Shown piece by piece: positions 9,328 through 16,091 of a stretch of 64,000 nucleotides of DNA. A program made the translations under genes and the position numbers. Numbering within the stretch: the first letter of the stretch is position 1; each line of letters starts with the position of its first letter. Origin of the DNA: Actinomyces ruminicola (GTDB taxonomy: Bacteria > Actinomycetota > Actinomycetes > Actinomycetales > Actinomycetaceae). The stretch spans positions 1 to 64,000 of the forward strand of contig NZ_FNIM01000013.1 in NCBI RefSeq assembly GCF_900103885.1. The letters run 5' to 3'. The notes beneath the pieces are model-generated. The model was given only the letters and a program-made list of their open reading frames with translations, was not told the DNA's origin and ran no database searches.

Positions 9328-10718
9328 CAGGAGGCCGCCTCGGTGCCGTCCTCGCCGACGATGGAGATCAGGCCGGAGTCGTAGGTGGCGGCGGCCTGCT
9401 CGGGGGTGGCGTCGTCGGTGACCACGGACTCGCAGGCGATCTGGATGTTTCCGGAGATCTGCGAGTAGTCGGGGGTGGTGGGCCGGAAGTGCGTGTACTG
9501 GACCAGGCCGGAGAAGAACTCGAAGCTCGGGTTGTAGGAGAGGTAGTCCTCGGACTCGGCGACGTCCCTGCGCACGGCGACCTGGGCGTTCTCGGTGTCG
9601 TACTTGAGGGTGTTCTCGTAGTTCAGGGCGATCGAGATGAATTGGAAGGCGGCCTCGGGATTGGCGCACTTGGAGCCGACGGCGAGAGTCCAGCCGCCCG
9701 ACATGGAGGTGAACCCGTCGCCCTGCCCGTTCTGGGTGGGCATCTTGGCCAGGCCCATGGTCTCCTCCCACTCGGGCCACGGGTTGTCGCCGGAGATCCA
9801 GCCGCCGGGCATCCAGGAACCGTCGATCGCCATGGCGAGCCTGCCCTGGGGCAGGAGCTCGGTGGAGACGCGGTTGCCGATGGTGGAGTCCAGGGCGACG
9901 TCGAGTGCGGGGCCGAGCTCCTCGGCGTAGACCGTGTCCATGAAGGCCAGGGAGTCGATGAAGCCCTGTGAGCCGGTGACCCACTTCTTCGTGTCGGCGT
10001 TGTACAGCAGCTCGGAGTCGGTGCCGGACAGGAGCATTTCGAAGCCCTGCATGGAGGTCATCTCCCCACCGGCCTTGGCGACGAAGATGTTCAGCGGGAT
10101 GACGTCGGGAACCTGCTCCTTGATGGTGCGGGCGGCGTCGAGGATGTCATTCCAGTTGGTCGGCTGCCAGTCCTCGGGCAGTCCGGCCTGGGCGAAGATC
10201 TGCTTGTTGAAGTAGATGCCGCGGGTGTCGGTGCCCATGGAGACGCCGTACAGCTTGCCGTCGTCGCCCAGGCCCGCCTCCTTGGCGGAGTCGACGAACT
10301 GGTCCCAGTCCTCCCAGGCATCCACGTACTCGTCGATGGGCATGAGGTAGCCGGCGGCGGCGTCGGAGCGGACCTGGAAGGAATCCTCGTACATTACGTC
10401 CGGTGCGGTGGAATCCGAACCGTTCATCAGGGCGAGCTTGGTGAAGTACTGGTCCTGCTCGGCCTCGATCGGCACCAGCTCGACGGTGACCTCCGAGTTG
10501 GCCGCCTCGAACTCGCCCTTGGCCTTGGTCAGCAGGTCCTCGAGCTGGGTGAAGGCGGAGGTCTTCTGGTAGGCGACCTTGAGGGTGTTGCTCGAGCGCT
10601 CGCCCGAGGAGCCCGAGCAGGCGGCGAGTGCGGCGGCCGCCGCGAGCGAGGCGCCGATCAGGAAGCTCCTGCGGTTCGGGCGCAGGTGGCCTAGGGGGGT
10701 GCGGGTCGACTGGGACAT
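9327..10718 (-). CDS. Sugar-binding lipoprotein of the mannoside importer
   Basis: 463 residues. The N-terminus has a twin-arginine-like RRSFLIG motif followed by a hydrophobic run and a lipobox ending LAAC, so it is probably exported (possibly by Tat) and lipid-anchored. The rest is a family 1 solute-binding protein (VAYQKTSAFTQLEDLLTKAK; GVSMGTDTRGIYFNKQIFAQ; SMSGGWTLAVG). First gene of the unit with two permeases and the GH38 mannosidase, which suggests a mannose-containing oligosaccharide as ligand; this is inferred from context. GGAG precedes the ATG. A strong AT-rich promoter/operator region lies upstream at 10764-10797. Confidence 0.93.
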   Translation of the reverse strand: MSQSTRTPLGHLRPNRRSFLIGASLAAAAALAACSGSSGERSSNTLKVAYQKTSAFTQLEDLLTKAKGEFEAANSEVTVELVPIEAEQDQYFTKLALMNGSDSTAPDVMYEDSFQVRSDAAAGYLMPIDEYVDAWEDWDQFVDSAKEAGLGDDGKLYGVSMGTDTRGIYFNKQIFAQAGLPEDWQPTNWNDILDAARTIKEQVPDVIPLNIFVAKAGGEMTSMQGFEMLLSGTDSELLYNADTKKWVTGSQGFIDSLAFMDTVYAEELGPALDVALDSTIGNRVSTELLPQGRLAMAIDGSWMPGGWISGDNPWPEWEETMGLAKMPTQNGQGDGFTSMSGGWTLAVGSKCANPEAAFQFISIALNYENTLKYDTENAQVAVRRDVAESEDYLSYNPSFEFFSGLVQYTHFRPTTPDYSQISGNIQIACESVVTDDATPEQAAATYDSGLISIVGEDGTEAAS

Positions 10719-10763
10719 GGGTGGGCTCCTTCGCGCCGGGGGCGTCTACGGTGACGCCATCAC

Positions 10764-10797
10764 TAAATACTCCATCAAATGGATAAAATACTGTCAA
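10764..10797 (-). promoter_or_regulatory. Promoter and AT-rich operator of the mannoside importer unit
   Basis: On the minus strand TTGACA (10797-10792) is a consensus -35 box. Directly downstream is an AT-rich stretch holding the palindrome TCCAT-CAA-ATGGA (10771-10783). The stretch stands out in a 70 % G+C region and lies 50-80 bases before the binding-protein start. A ROK regulator gene lies 310 bases further on and ROK proteins often bind AT-rich dyads, so it is the leading candidate to bind here; a GntR-type regulator (now broken at 14451) is the alternative. Confidence 0.5.
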
Positions 10798-10861
10798 GAG
10801 GCCGCGGTTGTCGTTGCCGAGTCGTTATATTGTGGCGCTCCTCGCCGCACGGCCGATAAAA

Positions 10862-10984
10862 GTGTCCGGATTCGGGACAAACGACGTTCTCGCAGCCGAC
10901 GCTGTGGAAAAGAACCGCATGATTCCAGCGTTTTGCCGACGGCATCCCGGGGCCTTCAGACCCGTTTGTCCCGAATCCGGACAC
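10862..10984. repeat. Family-2 inverted-repeat element, copy A
   Basis: A perfect 22-bp inverted repeat (arms 10862-10883 and 10963-10984; outer part GTGTCCGGATTCGGGACAAA) encloses 79 bp. The interior holds ACCGCATGATTCCAGCG at about 10914-10930, almost identical to the core of the element at 15428-15545. It fills the gap between the divergently placed importer and the 3' end of the ROK gene. No protein is encoded. It could be a miniature mobile element or a structured RNA. Confidence 0.75.
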
Positions 10985-11028
10985 TCTGCGCTTTTTGCGC
11001 GCCAACGACGTCCCGCTCCAGCGGGGGT

Positions 11029-12252
11029 TCACTTGCCGATGAGCAGCGTGGCCGGCGTCGGGGAGAAGAGGCGGTCGAGCACCAGGCAGGCGGCCCCCAC
11101 GGTGCCGGCACGCTCTCCGAGTGAGGAGGTGTGCACGGTCAGCGGGCGCGGCTGCCCGTGCAGGGTGTGATCGGCGATCATGCGTTGCAGCTCGGGCTCG
11201 CACAGCGGACGCATGGCGGCCCAGCGCGGACCGGTGATGACAATCGCGGACATGTCCAGCAGCTCGGTCACCGCCAGCGCCGCCGCGCCCAGCACGCGCC
11301 CCGCCGAGGCGAACACCTCTATCGCCGTGGCCTCCCCCCGCCCGGCCCGGCTCAGCAGTTCGGTGAAGCCATCCTCGATCTCATGGGGATTCCACGAGTC
11401 GACCTCACCCGGGAGCGTCATGCCGAGTTCGCGCGCGTGGGCCACCAGTTCGCGCTCGCCCAACGATGTCCCCAGGAGACGTCCGCGCGGCGAGGCGGAG
11501 CGCGGATCGCCGGGCAGGTGCATGGTCTCGCCCGCGTTACCGGTGGTTCCGCGCACCACCTGTCCGGCTATCACCGGGGAGATCGCGGCGCCGGCGCCGA
11601 GGTAGAACACCAGGAAGTTCTCCGGGTCCGGAGACTCGCCGGTCCACAGGTGCGCCTTGGCCACCGCCGTGACGTCCTTGTCCAGCACGACGTCCAGGCC
11701 GGTCCGCCGAGCCAGCAGGTCGCGCAGCGGCACCGTGCCCCAGCCCGGCAGTAGGGGCGGGCTGACGGTTCCGGCGGCGTCGTCGATGGGGCCGGGTGCG
11801 GCGACGCCGATGCCCAGCAGCCGCTCGCGCGGCACCGACGCCTCGCGCTCCATGCGTTCCACCTCGTGACGCAGATGCGCGATCACCGCCGCGGAATCCT
11901 GGGGCGAGGGCAGGGACCCGTAATTCTCGGCGACGACCTCGCCGGTCAGGTCCACAACTGCGATCCCCAGGGCGGAGGGGTCAATGTGGATGCCGACGGC
12001 GTAGCCGCCTGCGGGGTTAAGGGTGAGGGCGACGCCGGGCCGTCCCCTGCCGCCGGGAGCTACGATGCCGGTCTCCTGGATCAGGCGCTGTTCGAGCAGT
12101 TCACGGGTCACGTTGGAGACCGTCTGCGGCGCCAGGCCGGTGATCCGCCCCAGCTGAGCCCGGGTGAGTCCGTCGCCGGAGTGGCGGATCGCCTCCAATA
12201 CGACGGCCCGGTTGAATCCGCCCACCCGGGGCAGGTTGCTGCCGCGTCCCAT
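11029..12252 (-). CDS. ROK-family transcriptional regulator
   Basis: 407 residues: an N-terminal winged helix-turn-helix (HSGDGLTRAQLGRITGLAPQTVSNVTRELLEQ, residues about 18-50) joined to a sugar-kinase-like ROK domain (IGVAAPGPID and the DVTAVAKAHLW region). Such proteins repress or activate sugar-use genes in response to a sugar or sugar phosphate. The cysteine-rich zinc motif found in most ROK members after the catalytic loop is absent here; that place reads HLPGDPRSASPRGRLLG, so it may bind ligand without zinc. ATG 12252 has GGAGGAGG just upstream. It is most likely the regulator of the mannoside importer and mannosidase genes downstream on the same strand. Confidence 0.92.
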   Translation of the reverse strand: MGRGSNLPRVGGFNRAVVLEAIRHSGDGLTRAQLGRITGLAPQTVSNVTRELLEQRLIQETGIVAPGGRGRPGVALTLNPAGGYAVGIHIDPSALGIAVVDLTGEVVAENYGSLPSPQDSAAVIAHLRHEVERMEREASVPRERLLGIGVAAPGPIDDAAGTVSPPLLPGWGTVPLRDLLARRTGLDVVLDKDVTAVAKAHLWTGESPDPENFLVFYLGAGAAISPVIAGQVVRGTTGNAGETMHLPGDPRSASPRGRLLGTSLGERELVAHARELGMTLPGEVDSWNPHEIEDGFTELLSRAGRGEATAIEVFASAGRVLGAAALAVTELLDMSAIVITGPRWAAMRPLCEPELQRMIADHTLHGQPRPLTVHTSSLGERAGTVGAACLVLDRLFSPTPATLLIGK

Positions 12253-12299
12253 GGCGCCTCCTCCTGCTGTGCTCGCGCCCGACCGCGCGGGACGGGGCG

Positions 12300-12305
12300 A
12301 GAGTA
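12300..12305 (-). promoter_or_regulatory. -10 box of the ROK regulator gene
   Basis: TACTCT on the minus strand, about 48 bases before the ATG at 12252, with a Shine-Dalgarno GGAGGAGG in between. It lies in the 107-base gap shared with the divergent nitroreductase gene. Confidence 0.35.
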
Positions 12306-12359
12306 TCCGGGAATCCGGCGCCCCGGAATAAACCCTGCGGCAGCTCGGTTGCCGCCGGT

Positions 12360-12959
12360 ATGAGCAGTCACAACACCGCCGTTTCCGACGACGCTCTTGC
12401 GGTCCTCTTCACCAACGCCCGTACGGCCCGCTCCTTCCGCGACGAGCCCGCCGCGATCGAGCAGGTGCGCCGCGCCTATGACAATGCGCGCTGGGCGCCC
12501 ACCGCGCTCAACTCCCAGCCCATGCGCCTGGACCTGCTCGCGTCCCCGGAGTCTCGCCAGCGCCTCGTCCCGTTGATGGCGGGGATCAACCAGGAGCCGG
12601 TGCTCGGCGCCCCCCTGGCCCTGATCGTCTCCGCCGACCTCGCCCTGGAACAGTCCATGCGGGAGCTCGGCGCGCCGGAGCAGATGCTCCAGCGCCTGGC
12701 CGGATCCCTGGAGATGCGCCAGGGGCTCGCCCGCGACTCGGCGCTGATCCAGCTCGGCTACCTCGTGCTCGCCCTGCGCGCCGAGGGGCTCGACGTCGGC
12801 GTCATGACCGGCGCCGACCTGCCCGGTATTGATGCGGAGTTCCACGCCGACCGGCCCTGGCAGGCCATCGCCGTCGTCATTGTCGGGCACGCCGACGCCG
12901 ATGCCTACCGCCCCCGCGCCGCCCGCCACGACTTCGACGCCGTCTCCCAGGTGCTCTGA
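12360..12959 (+). CDS. Nitroreductase-family protein, RutE-like
   Basis: 199 residues. FMN-dependent oxidoreductase fold: N-terminal LFTNARTARSFRDEPA with the basic FMN-phosphate contact, RWAPTALNSQPMRLDLL, and the C-terminal DVGVMTGADLPGIDAEF. The closest family I can name is the malonic-semialdehyde reductase (RutE/HadB) subgroup, but substrate cannot be assigned. No Shine-Dalgarno precedes the ATG. It is divergent from the ROK gene and 96 bases ahead of the AGE isomerase gene; a role in sugar use is not evident. Confidence 0.87.
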   Translation: MSSHNTAVSDDALAVLFTNARTARSFRDEPAAIEQVRRAYDNARWAPTALNSQPMRLDLLASPESRQRLVPLMAGINQEPVLGAPLALIVSADLALEQSMRELGAPEQMLQRLAGSLEMRQGLARDSALIQLGYLVLALRAEGLDVGVMTGADLPGIDAEFHADRPWQAIAVVIVGHADADAYRPRAARHDFDAVSQVL

Positions 12960-13055
12960 GACCGCCGACTGCCTCCGCCCCGCCCTCGCCTGCTAACGTT
13001 CGGGGTGCCCCGGCGCCAACAGGTCCGGGCGCGGACGACGGGTCGAGGAGGACTC

Positions 13056-14414
13056 ATGGGACTGGGATGGTTCGGCGCCCCCGAGCACAACCGCTGGCTC
13101 GCCGAGGAGACGCACGCCCTGCTGCGCTATGCGCGCTCCGCCAAGGTGCCCGCCGGCTTCGGCTGGATTGGCGCTGATGGCGTCGTCGACACCAGCCACC
13201 CCGTGGAGCTGTGGATCACCGGCCGCATGACCTTCGCCTTCTCCCTGGGTGCCCTGCTGGGCATCCCCGGCTGCCGCCGCTACGCCGACCACGGCGTGCG
13301 CGCCCTGAGCAAGGTCATGCGCGACTACGACCGCGGCGGCTGGTACTCCGCCGTCCGCCACGAGCTCGACGCCGCCGGTCACGGCGTTCCGGTCGACGCC
13401 GACGCCCGCAAGGAGTGCTACCAGCACGCCTTCGTGCTGCTGGCCGCCGCCACCGCCACGGCCGCCAACCGCCCCGGCGCGCACGAGCTGCTGCGGGACG
13501 CCATGGAGGTCCAGAACCGCTACTGGTGGGACGACACCTACGGGCTGCCCATTGAGTCCTACGCCGCCGACTTCACCGGCCCCGAGGACTACCGCGGCAT
13601 CAACGCCGCCATGCACACGGTGGAGGCCTACCTGGCCACCGCCGACGTCACCGGGGACATCACCTGGCTCACCCGCGCCGTCCAGATCATCGACTACGCC
13701 GTCAACATCCAGGCTCGCGCCCACGACTGGCGCCTGCCCGAGCACTACGACACCAAGTGGAAGCCGCGCCTGGACTACAACCGCGACGCCCCCGCCCACC
13801 CCTTCCGCCCCTACGGCGTCACTCCCGGCCACGGCCTGGAGTGGTCACGCCTGACCGTGCAGGCCCGCGCCGCCCTGGTGGCCCGCTCCCTGCCCACGCC
13901 CGACTGGATGCTGGATGCCGCCGAGCAGCTGTTCGACCGGGCCCGCACCGACGGCTGGCGGGTCGACGGGGCCCCCGGCTTCGTCTACACCACCGACTTC
14001 GACGGCCGCCCGATCGTGCACGAGCGCATGCACTGGGTGGTCTGTGAGGGCGTGTCGGCCGCCGCCGCCATCCGGCAGGCGCTGCTCGACGACGGCCGCA
14101 GCGAGATCGACGTCGAGCACTATGAGCACTGCTACCGCTCCTGGATCGACTACGCCGAGGAGTACCTCATCGAGTCCCCCGGCGTGTGGACCCACGAACT
14201 GAGCCAGGACAACGAGCCCTCCACCCGCACCTGGGAGGGCCACCCGGACATCTACCACGCCCTGCAGATGACGCTGGCCGCCCGCATGCCCGTCTGGCCG
14301 ACGGTGGGGCAGGCGCTGAGCGAGGGCCGGCTGGATAGGCCGTCCCGGCCCGCGCCGGCAGTCGAGCAGTCGCGCGGCCAGACCCGCCGTCGCGGCCTGT
14401 TCGGCCGGGGCTGA
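13056..14414 (+). CDS. AGE-family sugar epimerase/isomerase (mannose-isomerase-like)
   Basis: 452 residues, an alpha/alpha barrel enzyme of the N-acylglucosamine 2-epimerase family. Family features include YQHAFVLLAAATATAANRPG, the EDYRGINAAMHTVEAYLA helix with a conserved His, TPGHGLEWSRL, and a C-terminal WEGHPDIYHALQ. The arrangement resembles YihS and bacterial D-mannose isomerase, which interconvert mannose and fructose. With a cytosolic alpha-mannosidase nearby, a mannose isomerase role is a reasonable inference. ATG 13056 is chosen because GAGGAGGA lies just before it. A GTG at 13005, six bases after a TAACGT -10 box (12994-12999), would add 17 residues (MPRRQQVRARTT...) and cannot be excluded as a leaderless start. 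Confidence 0.88.
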   Translation: MGLGWFGAPEHNRWLAEETHALLRYARSAKVPAGFGWIGADGVVDTSHPVELWITGRMTFAFSLGALLGIPGCRRYADHGVRALSKVMRDYDRGGWYSAVRHELDAAGHGVPVDADARKECYQHAFVLLAAATATAANRPGAHELLRDAMEVQNRYWWDDTYGLPIESYAADFTGPEDYRGINAAMHTVEAYLATADVTGDITWLTRAVQIIDYAVNIQARAHDWRLPEHYDTKWKPRLDYNRDAPAHPFRPYGVTPGHGLEWSRLTVQARAALVARSLPTPDWMLDAAEQLFDRARTDGWRVDGAPGFVYTTDFDGRPIVHERMHWVVCEGVSAAAAIRQALLDDGRSEIDVEHYEHCYRSWIDYAEEYLIESPGVWTHELSQDNEPSTRTWEGHPDIYHALQMTLAARMPVWPTVGQALSEGRLDRPSRPAPAVEQSRGQTRRRGLFGRG

Positions 14415-14450
14415 GCGGCGGCCCGTCCTCGGCCGCATGAGGAGGACGTG

Positions 14451-14938
14451 ATGACGCCGATACAGGTTGCCCCACTGGACCGGCAGAGCACCAGGCCGCT
14501 GTTCGCCCAAGTCATGCAGTCCCTGCGCGCCGAAATCGACTCCGGCGATTACCAGCCCGGTGGGTGCATCCCCACCGAGCCGGGGCTCGCCACCATGTAC
14601 TGGGTCAGTCGCATCACCATTAGGCGCGCCATTGAGGAACTGTGCGAACACGGGCTGCTCATCCGCCTGTCCCTCCTTGATGGAGGCACCGCTGGAGGGT
14701 TCTCTGTTCGAAGTGCCGGCCGAGCACGGAGTGCGTGTCGGCGGATCGCGCAACTCCTACATCGACGCGCCCGCGGCCACGGCAACCCAGTCAGAACTGC
14801 TGCAGGTACTGGTCGGGGGTCCGCTGTTCTTCTTCTACCGGGAGATGCTCGACGACGCCGGGCGGCTCATCTATGTGGGCCGCCGACACATCGCCGCCGC
14901 CCGCCGCCGCTTCAACTACGACATCGCCTCGCTGAGCG
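14451..14938 (+). pseudogene. GntR-family regulator with UTRA domain, frameshifted and shortened
   Basis: Translation from ATG 14451 (GGAGG at 14441) gives a clear GntR winged helix: RPLFAQVMQSLRAEIDSGDY, then PTEPGLATMYWVSRITIRRA and IEELCEHGLLIR. After about 14665 the frame runs into unrelated sequence, while another frame from about 14690 encodes a UTRA ligand domain (EVPAEHGVRVGG; PLFFFYREMLDDAGRLIYVG; YDIASL). The linker and part of the UTRA domain are missing and the C-terminus is lost near 14940. The gene therefore looks inactivated by a small deletion with frameshift. It lies 36 bases after the AGE isomerase gene, so it was probably once a second regulator of the mannose island. Confidence 0.75.
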
Positions 14939-15086
14939 CAGTCCACCCCGCGGGTCAGTATGTCCATGACGATACCTGTTGTGTGGCGCGGCGCATAGGG
15001 GGTGAAGGCCCCGCTTTGTGGTTGGGGTGACAGCTGCGGGTGTCGCGGCGGTATGGGGGTGAGGTGGTAGGGTCTCGGGCGTACCC

Positions 15087-15175
15087 GGAGAGGTGACAGA
15101 GCGGCCGAATGTGGCGGTCTTGAAAACCGCTGTGCGCCCGGCGCACCGGGGGTTCGAATCCCTCCCTCTCCGCCA
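15087..15175 (+). tRNA. tRNA-Ser (anticodon TGA)
   Basis: The 7-bp acceptor stem GGAGAGG / CCTCTCC closes an 89-base tRNA including the encoded CCA. Anticodon loop CTTGAAA reads TGA; the long variable arm (GTGCGCCCGGCGCAC) is that of a serine tRNA; T loop GGTTCGAATCC. A TAGGGT -10 box lies about 10-20 bases upstream. Confidence 0.96.
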
Positions 15176-15276
15176 CGGGCGGTGACGAGCCGTCGTCGGC
15201 GCCCCGCGCGGGGCCGTCGGCGGTCGTTGCCTCGCTCCGTGTGCTGGGGTAGGCTCGTCGGGCCGATCCGGCAACT

Positions 15277-15366
15277 GGAGATGTCGCATAGTGGCCTAGT
15301 GCGCCTTCCTGCTAAGAAGGTTGGGGATAAAACCCCTCGGGAGTTCGAATCTCCCCATCTCCGCCA
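15277..15366 (+). tRNA. tRNA-Ser (anticodon GCT)
   Basis: The acceptor stem GGAGATG / CATCTCC closes a 90-base tRNA with encoded CCA. Anticodon loop CTGCTAA reads GCT; long variable arm; T arm GGGAGTTCGAATCTCCC. It has its own -10 box (TAGGCT) about 25 bases upstream, so it may be transcribed separately from the tRNA-Ser 100 bases before it. Confidence 0.96.
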
Positions 15367-15427
15367 CACGTTGGGGCTCCAACGACTGCGTCCCGCGTCC
15401 TCGCTCCGGGGATCCCGGGAGCAAATT

Positions 15428-15545
15428 GTCTGAGATCGGCACAAACGCCGGAGCCGGTGGGGCGTCTGGTCAGTGAAACCGCATGATTTCAACGATCTTC
15501 GGGGCTGATTTCGGTGCTCCGGGCACGTTTGTGCCGATCTGCGAC
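15428..15545. repeat. Family-2 inverted-repeat element, copy B
   Basis: Arms 15428-15447 and 15526-15545 pair over 18 of 20 bases (core GATCGGCACAAACG). The interior holds AAACCGCATGATTTCAACG (15476-15494), matching the core of copy A at 10912-10930. The arm sequences differ between copies while the plan and core are kept. Confidence 0.7.
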
Positions 15546-15648
15546 ATTCTGCGGCCGCGACGCCTGTCATGCGCCCTCGACGGCGGACCCGCGTGCCCGA
15601 CGGCGGGCCGCCCCTGGCGTCAATCGGGTTGTGAGGCTACCGGCTGCC

Positions 15649-15882
15649 ATATCCGGCTCTTCGTGTTTGGGGGTGTGGCGGGCTGATGGGCGGCGGTTGG
15701 CCGGGTGAGGCTCTTGGTGCGTGTGCCCGGGGGTGCGGTGCGCAGTGGCCAGGCTCGGGGCTGGCGGGGTCGTTGTCGGCAGGCCGGCACCTGCCGAGCG
15801 CGACCTCCCACGCCCGAGCGCTACCACCGCGTCACAGCCCCGCCCCGAACCGCCGCACCCACAAACACGAACAGCCCCATAT
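15649..15882. repeat. Family-5 inverted-repeat element
   Basis: Two 33-bp arms (15649-15681 and 15850-15882) are inverted copies matching at 28 of 33 positions, with the word TTCGTGTTTG at their centre, and enclose 168 bp without a gene. The right arm is nearly identical (31 of 34) to a single copy at 58266-58299. It abuts a family-1 repeat at its right end. Confidence 0.6.
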
Positions 15883-15920
15883 CTACCGATCTGGGCACGT
15901 AACTTCTGCCGATCTCGGCG
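15879..15920 (-). repeat. Family-1 double-dyad repeat, copy a
   Basis: On the minus strand CCGAGATCGG followed 23 bases later by CCCAGATCGGTAGATATG, joined by CAGAAGTTACGTG. It lies about 170 bases upstream of the subtilase gene. Confidence 0.75.
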
Positions 15921-16091
15921 AAGGGGGGCGCGGGTGGGCCGGAGCGTGCGGACGCGATTGTGATGTGATCCACGTCCCGCTTCGCAGGTTAAGTCTTCAC
16001 CAACAGAGTCTCGATTGGATAACGTGGCGTCTGGAGCCTACTGCTCTGGTTCCGAAACGCGTTCGCGCTCCCGACACCAGGAAGAAGAACA

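Noticed and set aside
13005-13055. Upstream GTG start for the AGE isomerase, adding 17 residues
   Set aside because: The strong GAGGAGGA directly before ATG 13056 and family length favour the shorter form, though a -10 box six bases ahead of the GTG keeps it possible.
14791-15570. 259-codon minus-strand frame
   Set aside because: It runs through both tRNA-Ser genes and the 3' end of the GntR remnant and has no protein features.
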